Shown here piece by piece: positions 23,501-32,239 of a stretch of DNA of 64,000 nucleotides. The stretch covers positions 1-64,000 of the forward strand of contig JBIOHC010000006.1 in the NCBI GenBank assembly GCA_044448685.1, written 5' to 3'. The stretch's first letter is position 1; each line of letters begins with the position of its first letter. This DNA comes from Palsa-965 sp044448685. GTDB taxonomy: Bacteria; Bacteroidota; Bacteroidia; Palsa-965. The position numbers were made by a program, and so were the translations under genes. Under the pieces are notes generated by a model. The model worked only from the letters and a program-made list of their open reading frames with translations, was not told where the DNA came from and made no database searches.

Positions 23501-26421
23501 AAATCCCACGTCAAGGTATTGGAGCATGCAGCAGGAGCAAGAAAAATTACCGTGTTGCAGTTTGATGAGTTATAGTTTACTGTAAATGAAGGAGGGGGAG
23601 AAGCCACATGAACCTGAGCATCGATCATATTGGGCAATCCGATGAAAGAAGAATGAGTCCCGAGGGTAGGTCCGGAGTGACTGGCCATTGGACTCACATT
23701 GTCGGGAGCAGCGATTACACCCAATTGATTGGAATTGTAAATAGTGGTATATATTTTATTATCCGGCCCCATCTCCATAGAGGTCGCCTCCAAATAATTC
23801 GTGGCTTTTAATACAAGAATGGGAAGCAATGCAGGGTTAGTTAAATCATATCGGATGATGTCACCTGGGTTAAAGTTAATGCCGTCAGAACAAGTGTACA
23901 GGTATTGTTCGGCAGGACTGAAAGTGCAGGAATAATCACAATCCGAAAATACAGCATACTGGTTGAATGTCCCCTGGGAAGGGTCGAAGTTGTAAACAAA
24001 AGCCTTGTGCAGGCCTCCAATGCCTGTCGTTCTTTGCACACATGCAACATAACTTCCACTGTGTGATGCCTTAAGCATTCCCTGAGCCTGTCCATTCTGG
24101 GCCGCCCATGAAGGGCTTACAACGGGGGTCGCATTAAGGCCAGCTGCACTGAGCTGAAAAGCGAGTAAGTTGGCATCGTTGGTTCCGCTGCATCCATGGA
24201 CCAGGATCCAATAATCTGTTCCGTTGCAATGAGGAACTGCTGTTAATTGTTCAGTTGTCGGGAAATTCGAAGCGCCTCCAACTATAACATTTAGCTTCCC
24301 TGACACGATACCACCCAGATTACCGTTCAAACTCATGTCAATAATGGTATAGCTAAGTCCAAGATTTTGGGCAGGGGCAGAATTAAATGCACAATCTGAA
24401 ACGGTGAATATGTAATACTGGTTGGTATTACCCGGGTTGGGCACAATGAGTACACCTTGGGCTGCGGAAGCCAGGTCAGTAGTAGACCAGTTATTTATTC
24501 CTACTGCTGGATTTGAAGGATTTGAATTCCAACTTCCGTTCAGCACCACCGGCGGAGTTGCAGCATGTTTCGTTATTTCATTGTTATTCTTGTCCCAAAC
24601 ACCCATTCCATTCGTGTAAAACAAAACATTTCCGTTTTTGTCTGAAACGGTAGCACAGGCTTCTATTGAACCAAGCGAACTGCCTGCAATGGGGGCAGGG
24701 GGTACAACTTTAAAATTCAACCCGGCAAGGTTCCCGAAGTGCCAGTTGGCCTGTGATCCTGTTACAGGAACACAGTTGGTAATATTCAGGAAGTTGTTCG
24801 TTAATAAAGTGTTGTTTCCAACAGAATTGGTCACCTTAAGTGTTACACTATACTGCCCTGTGTTTAAAAAGCTAACAATTGGATTTTGTGAATTGGCGGT
24901 GCTTGGCGGTACAAAAGTGGCGCCAGGTATAGTCCAAAACCAACTTGTTGCAGGAGCTCCTCCGCTTTTGTCAAAAAGTTGTATCTGAGAAGCATTGTTG
25001 GAACATCCTTGGGATGTATTGGCGGTGAAAGCGACAATCGGTGCTGTGTTTTTAATGCATAGGATAGCTTTGTTAACGTCGATAAGACCGTGCCCCAAGT
25101 AGCCGTTGGTCCAATTGCTCCCGTTTCCTGTTGCCAAATTATCACAATTGGATTCTATACAGCTTTTAATCGCCGCTGATGACATGTTTGGACTGTACGA
25201 TTTCATGAGCGCACAAAGGGCAGTTACCATTGGGCATGCCATGGAAGTCCCGCTTTTCGAACCATACGTTGTTGTTCCTGTACCCACTGAACTGAAAACA
25301 GTTTCACCGGGAGCCATTACATCGATCCAGGTTCCAAAATTGGAAAAGGATGAAAGCACATTGCCTGAATTAACTGAACCAACTGAAATCACACCAGGGT
25401 AAGCCGCCGGATAAAAATTAGACATGCTTGTAGAATTGCCTGCAGCTGCTACCATTATTATTCCATTTGTGATTCCCCAGCTAATCAAGGAGGATTCCAC
25501 ATTACTTGAATTCCCGCTGCCCCAGGACATATTAATGATATCTGCATGGTTGATTATGGCATAATACAAACCATCGTTGGTGTTACTGAGAAACTGTTGA
25601 GAAGCATCTGTGGTAGCTTTAATGGCCATAAGGCGTGAATTCCAGCTAATTGAAGCAATACTGCTATTGAGTGTGTTAGGGCCAACATCTGTTAAGGCCT
25701 CAGCAATACCTGCTACATGGGTGCCGTGATCATGGTTACTGGTTATACAACTCATTATATTATCTCCATTTCCCACATCAAACCCGTTTATATCGTCAAT
25801 GAATCCGTTCCCATCATCATCAATACCGTTTCCGGGAATTTCCTTTGTATTAACCCACAGATTCGAATTTGCTCCGTTCTTGAATTCCTGGTGATAAATG
25901 CCATTCACAGGATCAACCAATATTTCGTTGTCAATTACAGCTACTACAACATTGGAAGAGTGAGGTGTGGAAGCTCCCGGATATACAAGCCATCCTGCTG
26001 GAGCCGATACCTGACTCAGGTAAGGTTGATTTGCGGCATTGTAATCACTCGGGGGATTTGAGCTTATCTGGCGCATAGGAACCTGTTCGGCATATTGAAC
26101 ATAGCTCAATGCTTGTAAGTCAGCAATAAAGGATAAAGCCGATGAGACGTTAGTAAATTGAATATGGTATATGTTCTGAATTGAAGCAGGTGCTAAAGGA
26201 AAAGACTGGCTCAGGGTGGTTACCCCATAGGTATGAAAAAGGGAGAGCAGGGTCGCATCCTGATAGGTATCACCGCCATTATAAGCAGCTAAACGTGTGC
26301 CCGACGCATCCAGCACTTTTACATAAATCCTCCCGTCAAAATAACCCGGGAAAGTCTGACCGTAAATTCCACCTGAAAGTACCAACATCAGGATAGTGAA
26401 CGTAAAAAGAATTTTTTTCAT
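20518..26421 (-). CDS. Giant secreted subtilisin-like protease, T9SS cargo
   Basis: A 1967-residue multidomain surface or secreted protein. Signal peptide about 1-21; a prodomain to about 145; S8 peptidase about 150-455 with Asp164 (VAVIDNEI), His232 (HDHGTHVAG), oxyanion Asn329 and Ser393 (SGTSMACP), so it should be active. A PKD-like domain follows (about 458-550), then a beta-propeller-like region (ANWHFGNLAGLNF, repeated Y/F blades, about 560-950), a second PKD (WDFGDGYTI) and a long parallel beta-helix region rich in NNTI/NNCAN repeats. The last ~80 residues are a type A sorting domain (LHIYPNPNNGEMTV..NGVYMYRVV). An NGIDDDGNGFIDD stretch inside the catalytic domain may bind calcium. It probably degrades proteins at the cell surface. 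Confidence 0.93.
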   Translation of the reverse strand: MKKILFTFTILMLVLSGGIYGQTFPGYFDGRIYVKVLDASGTRLAAYNGGDTYQDATLLSLFHTYGVTTLSQSFPLAPASIQNIYHIQFTNVSSALSFIADLQALSYVQYAEQVPMRQISSNPPSDYNAANQPYLSQVSAPAGWLVYPGASTPHSSNVVVAVIDNEILVDPVNGIYHQEFKNGANSNLWVNTKEIPGNGIDDDGNGFIDDINGFDVGNGDNIMSCITSNHDHGTHVAGIAEALTDVGPNTLNSSIASISWNSRLMAIKATTDASQQFLSNTNDGLYYAIINHADIINMSWGSGNSSNVESSLISWGITNGIIMVAAAGNSTSMSNFYPAAYPGVISVGSVNSGNVLSSFSNFGTWIDVMAPGETVFSSVGTGTTTYGSKSGTSMACPMVTALCALMKSYSPNMSSAAIKSCIESNCDNLATGNGSNWTNGYLGHGLIDVNKAILCIKNTAPIVAFTANTSQGCSNNASQIQLFDKSGGAPATSWFWTIPGATFVPPSTANSQNPIVSFLNTGQYSVTLKVTNSVGNNTLLTNNFLNITNCVPVTGSQANWHFGNLAGLNFKVVPPAPIAGSSLGSIEACATVSDKNGNVLFYTNGMGVWDKNNNEITKHAATPPVVLNGSWNSNPSNPAVGINNWSTTDLASAAQGVLIVPNPGNTNQYYIFTVSDCAFNSAPAQNLGLSYTIIDMSLNGNLGGIVSGKLNVIVGGASNFPTTEQLTAVPHCNGTDYWILVHGCSGTNDANLLAFQLSAAGLNATPVVSPSWAAQNGQAQGMLKASHSGSYVACVQRTTGIGGLHKAFVYNFDPSQGTFNQYAVFSDCDYSCTFSPAEQYLYTCSDGINFNPGDIIRYDLTNPALLPILVLKATNYLEATSMEMGPDNKIYTTIYNSNQLGVIAAPDNVSPMASHSGPTLGTHSSFIGLPNMIDAQVHVASPPPSFTVNYNSSNCNTVIFLAPAACSNTLTWDFGDGYTISGSGAIPSGANNGTTTGTFGNPTHTYNSGQYLVKLTINGQTVNQMITVGSVCASAINYANNTTLTSNTNFASTTISINGDITIPNGITLSIQNSEVFVGFGHRFIVQNGGKISINGTHVHACTGGLCGSLWYGIQVQPGGTVEIINYSIIEDAMYAVYPDVAGTTNLIPMLNIHNSIFNKNVNSVLVESYPYDVNAGNFYIITNCIFTCRTLPTACTSANFTAIQNALNANPVTAYPTALTLNGNRSFSGVILSQLTSTTSYKLGATGTGNVNIFDNLDFGCYIDNSFATIVNCQFQNITGNTAANSSYGGNAFGDAIFATIPKPSRFSTSNLIIGGTQANPGGNTFRNCFRAMDIKGYDFLTIDNNTIDNLQTDLAANFSTLGNWTGQYGIFLKPNGYTPSGVIQVNDNTINNCANAIHVNRAIGYASTQIRIACNTINAVGTTTGTATQYCNIGIHLQDVSGNSSTMPASSYQVYTNSATMAEKNAILCENILAGLDINSNNAISVHSSPSTGGTIANSSPNATMDVIRLNSCSNALVNNNLNLMSSPILNSNEILTGVYVYGGTSNSISGNYPQGLGTSFVFNNTGGTGTSFKFQNNIMTNAIYGLYLLNNAVIGTQGSSTTPAGNLWGVTPSSLSLNQTYSSNTSASANVNQYSVIYGNVAGCGSSTCTIPNSNGGSDKYLTSGGTFGLKPAPGSSNATPSCLTCACSNNHSFIASGTDTQEFLMPAEQFGTELNAVLTDKESNPERIWQNKKAAFDQIHHHLNEYGTDANLGSFHNEQLSTTIGQLSTIDELIAQGSYATAHTINNGILAGNLIEDNLVKLNTVLLEKLGDSTYVYTPTDKATIYSIANSCPLTNGPAVFKARALYDAMMDHAMNYMENCRSSAPDATTAPVVRTGPVTSAELHIYPNPNNGEMTVNYAITGDENAQLMIFDVNGKLMDSYLLKSDATSLQISNQNLANGVYMYRVVTSSRTLNTGRLVIIK

Positions 26422-26742
26422 AATTAGTTTTTTTGCTTTTTAATAAACATACACCTGTGTTAAACAAGGTTGTTTTGAACTGGGCGAAACTAATACCTAA
26501 ATAAATTACCGGGATGTAAAATGATTAAACGGTAGGTTTGGTTGAGCGGATTGCTGTTTTAAGACGGTAAATTGCAGATACGAGTGCTATACAGTAAACT
26601 TTGTATATAGCTTATTTGAAGGTTTCGGAAGAGAGGGTGAGCAGACTAAAACAGGCTGAAAGCCTCTGGTAATAATAGGTTCATAAATTTGCACCGGATG
26701 ATTTGAAAAAATCAGCCGGAATTCAGAGCCGGAAAAAGAAAC
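26422..26742. other. Intergenic region holding the second shared promoter module
   Basis: About 320 bp with no coding frame. It contains the promoter module copy (26485-26575). On the plus strand there are further -7-like boxes, including a perfect TAAATTTG at 26684-26691, but no gene follows them in that direction. Confidence 0.5.
26485..26575 (-). promoter_or_regulatory. Shared promoter module, copy 2 (subtilase gene)
   Basis: TAGTTTCG (26485-26492, minus strand; seven of eight to the -7 consensus), the same 21-bp spacer length, and the 62-bp block (26514-26575) as in copy 1. It is 63 bp upstream of the protease start. Confidence 0.7.
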
Positions 26743-27762
26743 TTATTGTTTCGTTTGATTTTTAAAATAAGCATCAACCCTTTGCTTCACATTCTCCCGA
26801 ATATTCATATAATAAAAGTTGTAATCATAAATGTGATAGCTGCTCCATTGGGGGTATCCGCTGAAAATGGGAACATGTACCCAAAGAATTCCGGTATGTG
26901 TGCATTGAGCATCAATGGTATTTTTGAGGGGAGGTTTTCCGAAGGTCTGAAGACTTCCCAGATTTTTATTCGCTGGAATATAAATAGTATCCCTTTTCCA
27001 GCTTAACGGGTTGGTGCAGATCAGGTCTTTGGGTTCGGCAAAAAACAGTTTTTTCTCACCCCAGTGCAGGGTATTCCAGGTTACATAGCATCCGGTTTGC
27101 CTGGCAGAGTCGCAAGGTGGAGTATGCTTCAAAGAGTCACGTGTTATAGGTCTCCCGATGAGGTAACAAGCTACCAGACGGGAGGATAATACTGGGTCAT
27201 TGTCAAAAAATTCATGCATCAGCCTTATTGCATGATCCGTACCCTGACTATGAGAAGCGATAATAACCGGCCGGCCCTGATTGTAATGATCCAGATAATA
27301 ACGAAAAGCTTTGCGTACATCGGCATAAGCTGTATCAAATGCCTTTGGTCCGTTTCCACGTACATCCATGTATGCCGAAAGTTTAGCCTGACGGTAGCGG
27401 GGTGCATATACTTTGCAGCTTCCGTTAAAAACACTGGCCTGATTACGGATTGGACCCTTGTCGGTGAACGAATTCAATCCTTTCCAGTTAACACCTCCGT
27501 TCCAGTGGTGGCCAATGATATAGGTGGTTGGGTGGATAAAAAAGACATCCACTTTAGCTTCGGCCTGTCCGTCACTCGCACCGGGTGGCAATGCATCTGC
27601 ACTATCCTTTTTATCCGGTAAAGCAGCCCAGGTATCCGGGTTGGAATAATCAGTTGCCAGAGGGCAATGTACTTTTTCGAATTTTCTGTATGGAGTAAAA
27701 CAGGAACAGAAAAGGCAAACACAAACCGTGAGAAGGGCAAGAAACTGGCTACAATTTAACAT
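26743..27762 (-). CDS. DUF3089 family alpha/beta-hydrolase lipoprotein
   Basis: A 339-residue protein of the DUF3089 family, with an alpha/beta-hydrolase fold: VDVFFIHPTTY at the first strand and nucleophile elbow SHSQGT; a C-terminal HVPIFSGYPQW..HIYDYNF segment. It may be a lipase or esterase, substrate unknown. I start at ATG 27762 because MLNCSQFLALLTVCVCLFCSC is a lipoprotein signal; a longer frame begins at 27927 but the extra 55 residues are not signal-like. A TATCTTTA box (27781-27788, minus strand) just upstream supports this start. Confidence 0.75.
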   Translation of the reverse strand: MLNCSQFLALLTVCVCLFCSCFTPYRKFEKVHCPLATDYSNPDTWAALPDKKDSADALPPGASDGQAEAKVDVFFIHPTTYIIGHHWNGGVNWKGLNSFTDKGPIRNQASVFNGSCKVYAPRYRQAKLSAYMDVRGNGPKAFDTAYADVRKAFRYYLDHYNQGRPVIIASHSQGTDHAIRLMHEFFDNDPVLSSRLVACYLIGRPITRDSLKHTPPCDSARQTGCYVTWNTLHWGEKKLFFAEPKDLICTNPLSWKRDTIYIPANKNLGSLQTFGKPPLKNTIDAQCTHTGILWVHVPIFSGYPQWSSYHIYDYNFYYMNIRENVKQRVDAYFKNQTKQ

Positions 27763-28181
27763 ACCTGCAATGCTGAATGCTAAAGATAAGTAATTCGGCC
27801 GGAACAATACTGGTATTCCAGCAAGCCTGTAAATCAAGGAATTGTCACTTCTCCTCAGCACTATTGTTTCAGTAGTGCTAATATTGATCAAAGCGATTTG
27901 ATTCCTGAGTTTGAAACGGAGCACCATTCCTTTCTCAAAAATTAGTCCTTTTCTTTCAGTTTTTTCTATTCTACATTCATCACGGGAATTTTCGTCTTTT
28001 CCTGGTATTTATCTGATTTTTCGGTAATGATGAATGCTGGTTAAGGACTGTTTTACTTGTTTTTTTCACATTTTTTCACTAAACTTGTTATAAGGAATAA
28101 GCACAATTAGGGATAAACACTGCTTCACACCGGTTTTATCCTGGTTACCACACAGCAATAACACACAAATTCACACACACG
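27763..28181. other. Divergent intergenic region, two promoters
   Basis: About 420 bp between the DUF3089 gene and the T9SS cargo gene. It holds TATCTTTA (27781-27788, minus) and a plus-strand pair at 28056-28087. The middle is AT-rich with no other recognised feature. Confidence 0.5.
28056..28087 (+). promoter_or_regulatory. Probable promoter of the 630-aa T9SS cargo gene
   Basis: CTTG (28056-28059), 20 bp, TAAACTTG (28080-28087; seven of eight). The predicted leader is about 90 nt. Confidence 0.45.
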
Positions 28182-30074
28182 ATGAAAAGAAAACTCCTAT
28201 TCATTCTGGCAACTGCATCTATGGGCCTGAATCTTCATGGCCAGACAAGTGCAGTACAGACATTAAAAATGGAAAAAGCAGGGGATGCTTATTGCTCCCC
28301 GGTAATCCAGATACCCCTTACAGCAGAGGTAAATACTCCGACGGCTGATTTAAAGTGGAAAGGAGTGGTTTCACACAAAATGATGGAATCTGAACCTCTC
28401 GAACCGAATCATGAGCAACTTGAACAGATACGCAACGAACTCTTTCTGAAAAAACTTGCCCTTGATAGGGAGCGTATGAGCACCGGAGGTTATGTCCCAA
28501 GCCCTACTGCAGTCACACCCAAGGTAGGGGTGAATTATACCGCAAATAAGAACGACGGATGGAATCCCCTGGATAATAATATTGCCATTTCCAATAAGGG
28601 TATTATCATGAGCGTATCCAATGATGTGGTGGAGATTGATGACAGTACAGGTCATAATCTGTACTATCAGACACTCAATACTTTTATTCCGGATGCAGCC
28701 ATTCCCAATGCCTGTGACCCGGTGGTGGTGTATGATAAAGGGGCCGATCGTTTTATTTTTTACTGCCAGGAAGTGACAAGCGGTAGCGGAGCGAATCATA
28801 TGCTGGTTTTCTTCTCCAAAACAAATAATCCGGCAACCGGAGGATGGAATTATTTCAAGCTGACAGGCGATCCGCTTGGGACCGGTGATATGGCCGATTA
28901 TCCCAAAGTGGGAATTTCAAATAACGATGTATTCATAAGCAGTAACCTGTTCAATAATGGTTCTTATGATCAAAGTATAGTTGTGCAGATCGGAAAAGCA
29001 CAAGGCTATGCCGGCGGCACACTGAATACAAAGGTGTGGACCAATATTGCCGGATCACCATTCACCTTGCTTCCTGTATCGGAAGGACAGGGCAATTCAT
29101 ACGGCCCCGGTATCTGGATGGTATCTACTCAGAATGGAGGTGGATCCAGTTTTGATTTGTATAAGATATCCAATGATGTAACGGCAAGCCCAACGATGGC
29201 ACATTATTCTGTAAATACAACTACATACGGTGCGCCAGGAAACAGTTCACAGAAAGGCACTACGGAAGCGATCATGGTAACCGACTGCCGTGCACTGAGC
29301 GGATTTTACCTTAATGGGATATTGCATTTCGTATTCGCCTCTGCCGATGCTACAAATACCTATAATGCTGTCAACTATAACCGTATCAATGTGAGTAACC
29401 AGACCAATACGAATAAGATATTTTCTACAAGTGGTACAGACTGTGCTTACCCTTCTATAGCATCCTATACTGCTTTGGGTGTTACCGGTGATCAAAGTGT
29501 CATGATAGGATTTGCCCAGTCCAGTTCATCCATTTTTCCTCAGATCAGTGCTGTCAGCTATGACAATAGCATGTCTCCGGGAACGGTTACTGTCGTTAAA
29601 GCCGGTACTACCTACGTCAGTGTAAGCGGAGGCTCGGGCCAAAGCAGGTGGGGTGATTACAGCGGTATGTGCAGGCGTCATAACAGTCCACAAGCCTGTT
29701 GCTGGATGGCCGGTTCAATAGCCAACTCATCCAATTCATGGGATGCCTATGTTGCCCAGATCTATGACCCTTCCTTTGCAACAGGAATACAACAGCCACA
29801 GACTGTACTAGCCACAAATCTGAAAACATACCCGAATCCGGTTATGGATATGTTTAAGGTGGATTTTACACTGGACAGAAATTCAGAGAAAACAAATGTT
29901 GCTGTATATGACATGCAAGGCCGTATGGTGAGAGAATTGTTCAGCGGTTATTGTCAGGAAGGGGAGAATACATTCTCCTTTAACAAAGCTAACCTCAGTC
30001 AGGGTACTTATCTGCTGGTTATAACAGCAGGTGAAGACAAAATAATGCATGAAAAAATTGTAGTCGCTGATTAG
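28182..30074 (+). CDS. Secreted T9SS cargo protein, paralogue of the 613-aa protein
   Basis: A 630-residue protein with signal peptide (about 1-20, cut after LHGQ) and a C-terminal type A sorting domain (LKTYPNPVMDMFKVDF..NLSQGTYLLVI). The middle is a beta-propeller-like body with landmarks DPVVVYDKGADRFIFYC, GDPLG..ADYPKVGISNNDVFIS and SRWGDYSGMC. The same landmarks in the same order occur in the protein encoded at 51877-53718, so the two are paralogues with diverged N-termini. Residues 60-105 form a charged, probably helical segment. The role is unknown; probably a surface protein. Confidence 0.85.
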   Translation: MKRKLLFILATASMGLNLHGQTSAVQTLKMEKAGDAYCSPVIQIPLTAEVNTPTADLKWKGVVSHKMMESEPLEPNHEQLEQIRNELFLKKLALDRERMSTGGYVPSPTAVTPKVGVNYTANKNDGWNPLDNNIAISNKGIIMSVSNDVVEIDDSTGHNLYYQTLNTFIPDAAIPNACDPVVVYDKGADRFIFYCQEVTSGSGANHMLVFFSKTNNPATGGWNYFKLTGDPLGTGDMADYPKVGISNNDVFISSNLFNNGSYDQSIVVQIGKAQGYAGGTLNTKVWTNIAGSPFTLLPVSEGQGNSYGPGIWMVSTQNGGGSSFDLYKISNDVTASPTMAHYSVNTTTYGAPGNSSQKGTTEAIMVTDCRALSGFYLNGILHFVFASADATNTYNAVNYNRINVSNQTNTNKIFSTSGTDCAYPSIASYTALGVTGDQSVMIGFAQSSSSIFPQISAVSYDNSMSPGTVTVVKAGTTYVSVSGGSGQSRWGDYSGMCRRHNSPQACCWMAGSIANSSNSWDAYVAQIYDPSFATGIQQPQTVLATNLKTYPNPVMDMFKVDFTLDRNSEKTNVAVYDMQGRMVRELFSGYCQEGENTFSFNKANLSQGTYLLVITAGEDKIMHEKIVVAD

Positions 30075-30096
30075 AAAGGTTCATTCTAAGATAATG

Positions 30097-30126
30097 AAGC
30101 CCCGCCTGTTAAGTCGGGGCTTTTTT
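30097..30126. terminator. Terminator between the T9SS cargo gene and purQ
   Basis: An 8-bp GC-rich stem (30097-30104 with 30115-30122), 10-nt loop, T6. Confidence 0.85.
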
Positions 30127-30184
30127 AATGCCTCATGAGGATGGAACCTGCAGTTTGATGAAAAAAGAGCTGTGTAAGTATTTA

Positions 30185-30877
30185 TTAGCTGGTTACCAAA
30201 CTAAGCATTGATTTGAACAGAAACAATCCATCTGTATTGCTTAGTTCTTCAGTTGCAGCTCTTTCAGGGTGTGGCATCATACCGAATACATTTTTGCGTT
30301 CGTTACATACACCTGCAATGTTTTCAAGAGAGCCGTTGGGGTTTGATTCAGGAGTGGCATTAGCCTGTTCATCGCAATAGCGGAACAGGATTTGTCCGTT
30401 CGCATTCATTTTTTTTAAAGCTGCCGGATCATTGAAATAACTTCCTTCTCCATGGGCAATAGGTATTTTCAATGCCTTACCACGGGGTATCGCAGAGGTC
30501 ATCAGGCTTTCCTGGTTTTCAGCTTTTATGAAGACATTTTTACACAAAAACTGAAGACCGCTGTTTCTCAGCAAGGCTCCCGGTACCAGACCGGCTTCGC
30601 AAAGTATCTGGAATCCGTTGCAGACCCCGAACACCAGTCCGCCTTTTTCGGCAAACTCCATGACCTCATTCATGATGGGAGAAAACCGGGCAATGGCGCC
30701 TGAACGGAGGTAGTCACCATAGGAGAATCCTCCCGGCAATACCACCATATCAACCTTTTGAAGGTTATGGTCTTTATGCCATAGTGATACCACTTCCTGT
30801 TTTAATACATCACCCAGCACATGGATCATATCCTGATCACAATTGGAACCTGGAAAAACGACGACACCAAATTTCAT
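30185..30877 (-). CDS. purQ: Phosphoribosylformylglycinamidine synthase, glutaminase subunit
   Basis: Supplies ammonia from glutamine for step four of purine synthesis. The 230-residue class I glutamine amidotransferase has the nucleophile Cys86 in FGVCNGFQ and the His/Glu of PHPERA near the C-terminus; SNCDQD and LPGGFSYGDYLR are characteristic of PurQ. No purL or purS is adjacent. purD lies 1.4 kb upstream on the same strand. Confidence 0.96.
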   Translation of the reverse strand: MKFGVVVFPGSNCDQDMIHVLGDVLKQEVVSLWHKDHNLQKVDMVVLPGGFSYGDYLRSGAIARFSPIMNEVMEFAEKGGLVFGVCNGFQILCEAGLVPGALLRNSGLQFLCKNVFIKAENQESLMTSAIPRGKALKIPIAHGEGSYFNDPAALKKMNANGQILFRYCDEQANATPESNPNGSLENIAGVCNERKNVFGMMPHPERAATEELSNTDGLFLFKSMLSLVTS

Positions 30878-30942
30878 GTAATGCTGTTTTATGTATAAAT
30901 AAGGGTCAAAAAACGGGCTTAATTTGTATGATTGATAAGGTA

Positions 30943-30950
30943 CAAAGATA
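30943..30950 (-). promoter_or_regulatory. -7 box of purQ
   Basis: TATCTTTG on the minus strand, a perfect match; the leader would be about 60 nt. It overlaps the sequence just outside the end of the DUF6427-like gene. Confidence 0.5.
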
Positions 30951-30964
30951 GCAAAATATGCAGG

Positions 30965-31963
30965 TTATTTCTGAAGAAAGATGCTCAGATGCAGGATCAA
31001 AATGGCCGATATCATGAAACTGAACAAGAGCTCGGCCAGCCAGGTTCTCTTTATTTGCAGGAAGAGGTTGGAGGAGATAACGGACAGTGGAATAGTGATA
31101 GGGCTTAGGGTTGCAATACTTATAACCGGGGCCAGATAGCATGCTACCGCCGCGGTTATCAGGCACCAGAAGAGAACTGCAAATGTTTTTTTAGATTTCA
31201 GGGGCATGACGAGCTGACTGCCGGCATAGGTTAGGAATGAAGCCAGAATAATGACACCGAAAACAAGATACAGCCATACATAGGCAGGTTTGGACGAGAA
31301 CAGAAAATGTTGTCCGCTTATATGTCGGAAAATTATTTTGAACCAGATAGTCTGGATCTGATCATTCCAGAAGTAGTAAACGAAGAAGAAGGACCAGGGC
31401 AATAGAAATCCAAGCAGAGCCAGCACATATTCCTGCCAGATGAAGGGACGGTATATGATCAGTGTTATCCATACAAACAGGAATAACAGCATGGAAGGTA
31501 GGTATATAAGGGACGCAAGGCCAATGAGCAGGCCTGCATTAAAGACTTCTGCATTGGCAGAGTCCTTACGGTAGGTATTGAACAACTGATGACAGGCAGC
31601 AATGATGAGGAGATTTGAGAAAGAGCCCGGATGAAGGTGCAAAAACTCTCCGCAGCAGGCATTATAAACAAGATAGAGTAAGGCAGGTAAATACGTCTTT
31701 TTAGACAGCAGGCTATGTTGATTCACGATATAATTCAGCAAAAAAGCGGAGCCCAGAGAAAGCAGCAGGGAGAGAAAAATATTTACATAATACAGGCCTG
31801 CTAAGGCAGAATGGAAATAAAGGAGGAGGGGACTAGCCTGATTGATGGAACTTTCATCGGGAGTAAAACGATATAAGACGCTAAAAAACCATAAAAAAAG
31901 CCCTAAAACGGGAATTTTAAGGAGGGAAATGGGTGTATAAGAGCGAAAACTGGTTATAAGCAT
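30965..31963 (-). CDS. DUF6427-like polytopic inner-membrane protein
   Basis: A 332-residue protein with about nine hydrophobic helices. Its hydrophobic pattern, a C-terminal pair of helices ending SISIFLQK-like, and its position one gene from purD match the DUF6427 family of Bacteroidota (often misnamed beta-carotene monooxygenase). Function is not established; gene neighbourhood links it to envelope or gliding functions. It is divergent from a 62-residue membrane protein. Confidence 0.6.
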   Translation of the reverse strand: MLITSFRSYTPISLLKIPVLGLFLWFFSVLYRFTPDESSINQASPLLLYFHSALAGLYYVNIFLSLLLSLGSAFLLNYIVNQHSLLSKKTYLPALLYLVYNACCGEFLHLHPGSFSNLLIIAACHQLFNTYRKDSANAEVFNAGLLIGLASLIYLPSMLLFLFVWITLIIYRPFIWQEYVLALLGFLLPWSFFFVYYFWNDQIQTIWFKIIFRHISGQHFLFSSKPAYVWLYLVFGVIILASFLTYAGSQLVMPLKSKKTFAVLFWCLITAAVACYLAPVISIATLSPITIPLSVISSNLFLQIKRTWLAELLFSFMISAILILHLSIFLQK

Positions 31964-32005
31964 ATCAAAAGAGAGGGAATCTTTTCGGTTTTCTGAATTT
32001 ATTTC

Positions 32006-32013
32006 TATTTTTG
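32006..32013 (+). promoter_or_regulatory. -7 box of the 62-aa membrane protein gene
   Basis: TATTTTTG, a perfect match, 22 bp before the ATG; a TTTTC sequence 20 bp upstream may act as -33. Confidence 0.5.
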
Positions 32014-32035
32014 TTCGTCTAAAAACAGGAAAATT

Positions 32036-32224
32036 ATGTTTACCAGAGCCATGTATGCCTTAGGCCGCCTTTTTGAAAAGATGTTTGATCTTTGGAGATG
32101 GCTTTATCACCATATCAGTCCGAACAAAATCTTTATCGTTATACTCTTTATCGGAGTAGCATCCTGGATCTACGTTCAGGCTAAGTATAATAAGGAAGCT
32201 GATAAGAACGGTACCCTCAAGTAA
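32036..32224 (+). CDS. Small single-pass membrane protein (DUF6341-like)
   Basis: A 62-residue protein with an amphipathic N-terminal segment (RLFEKMFDLWRWLYHHI), one transmembrane helix (about 32-47) and a charged tail. In Bacteroidota a tiny membrane protein of this kind (DUF6341) commonly sits between the DUF6427 gene and purD, as here. It ends 15 bp from the stop of convergent purD. The assignment rests on context more than on sequence. Confidence 0.6.
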   Translation: MFTRAMYALGRLFEKMFDLWRWLYHHISPNKIFIVILFIGVASWIYVQAKYNKEADKNGTLK

Positions 32225-32239
32225 ATTTTCCGAATCCTT

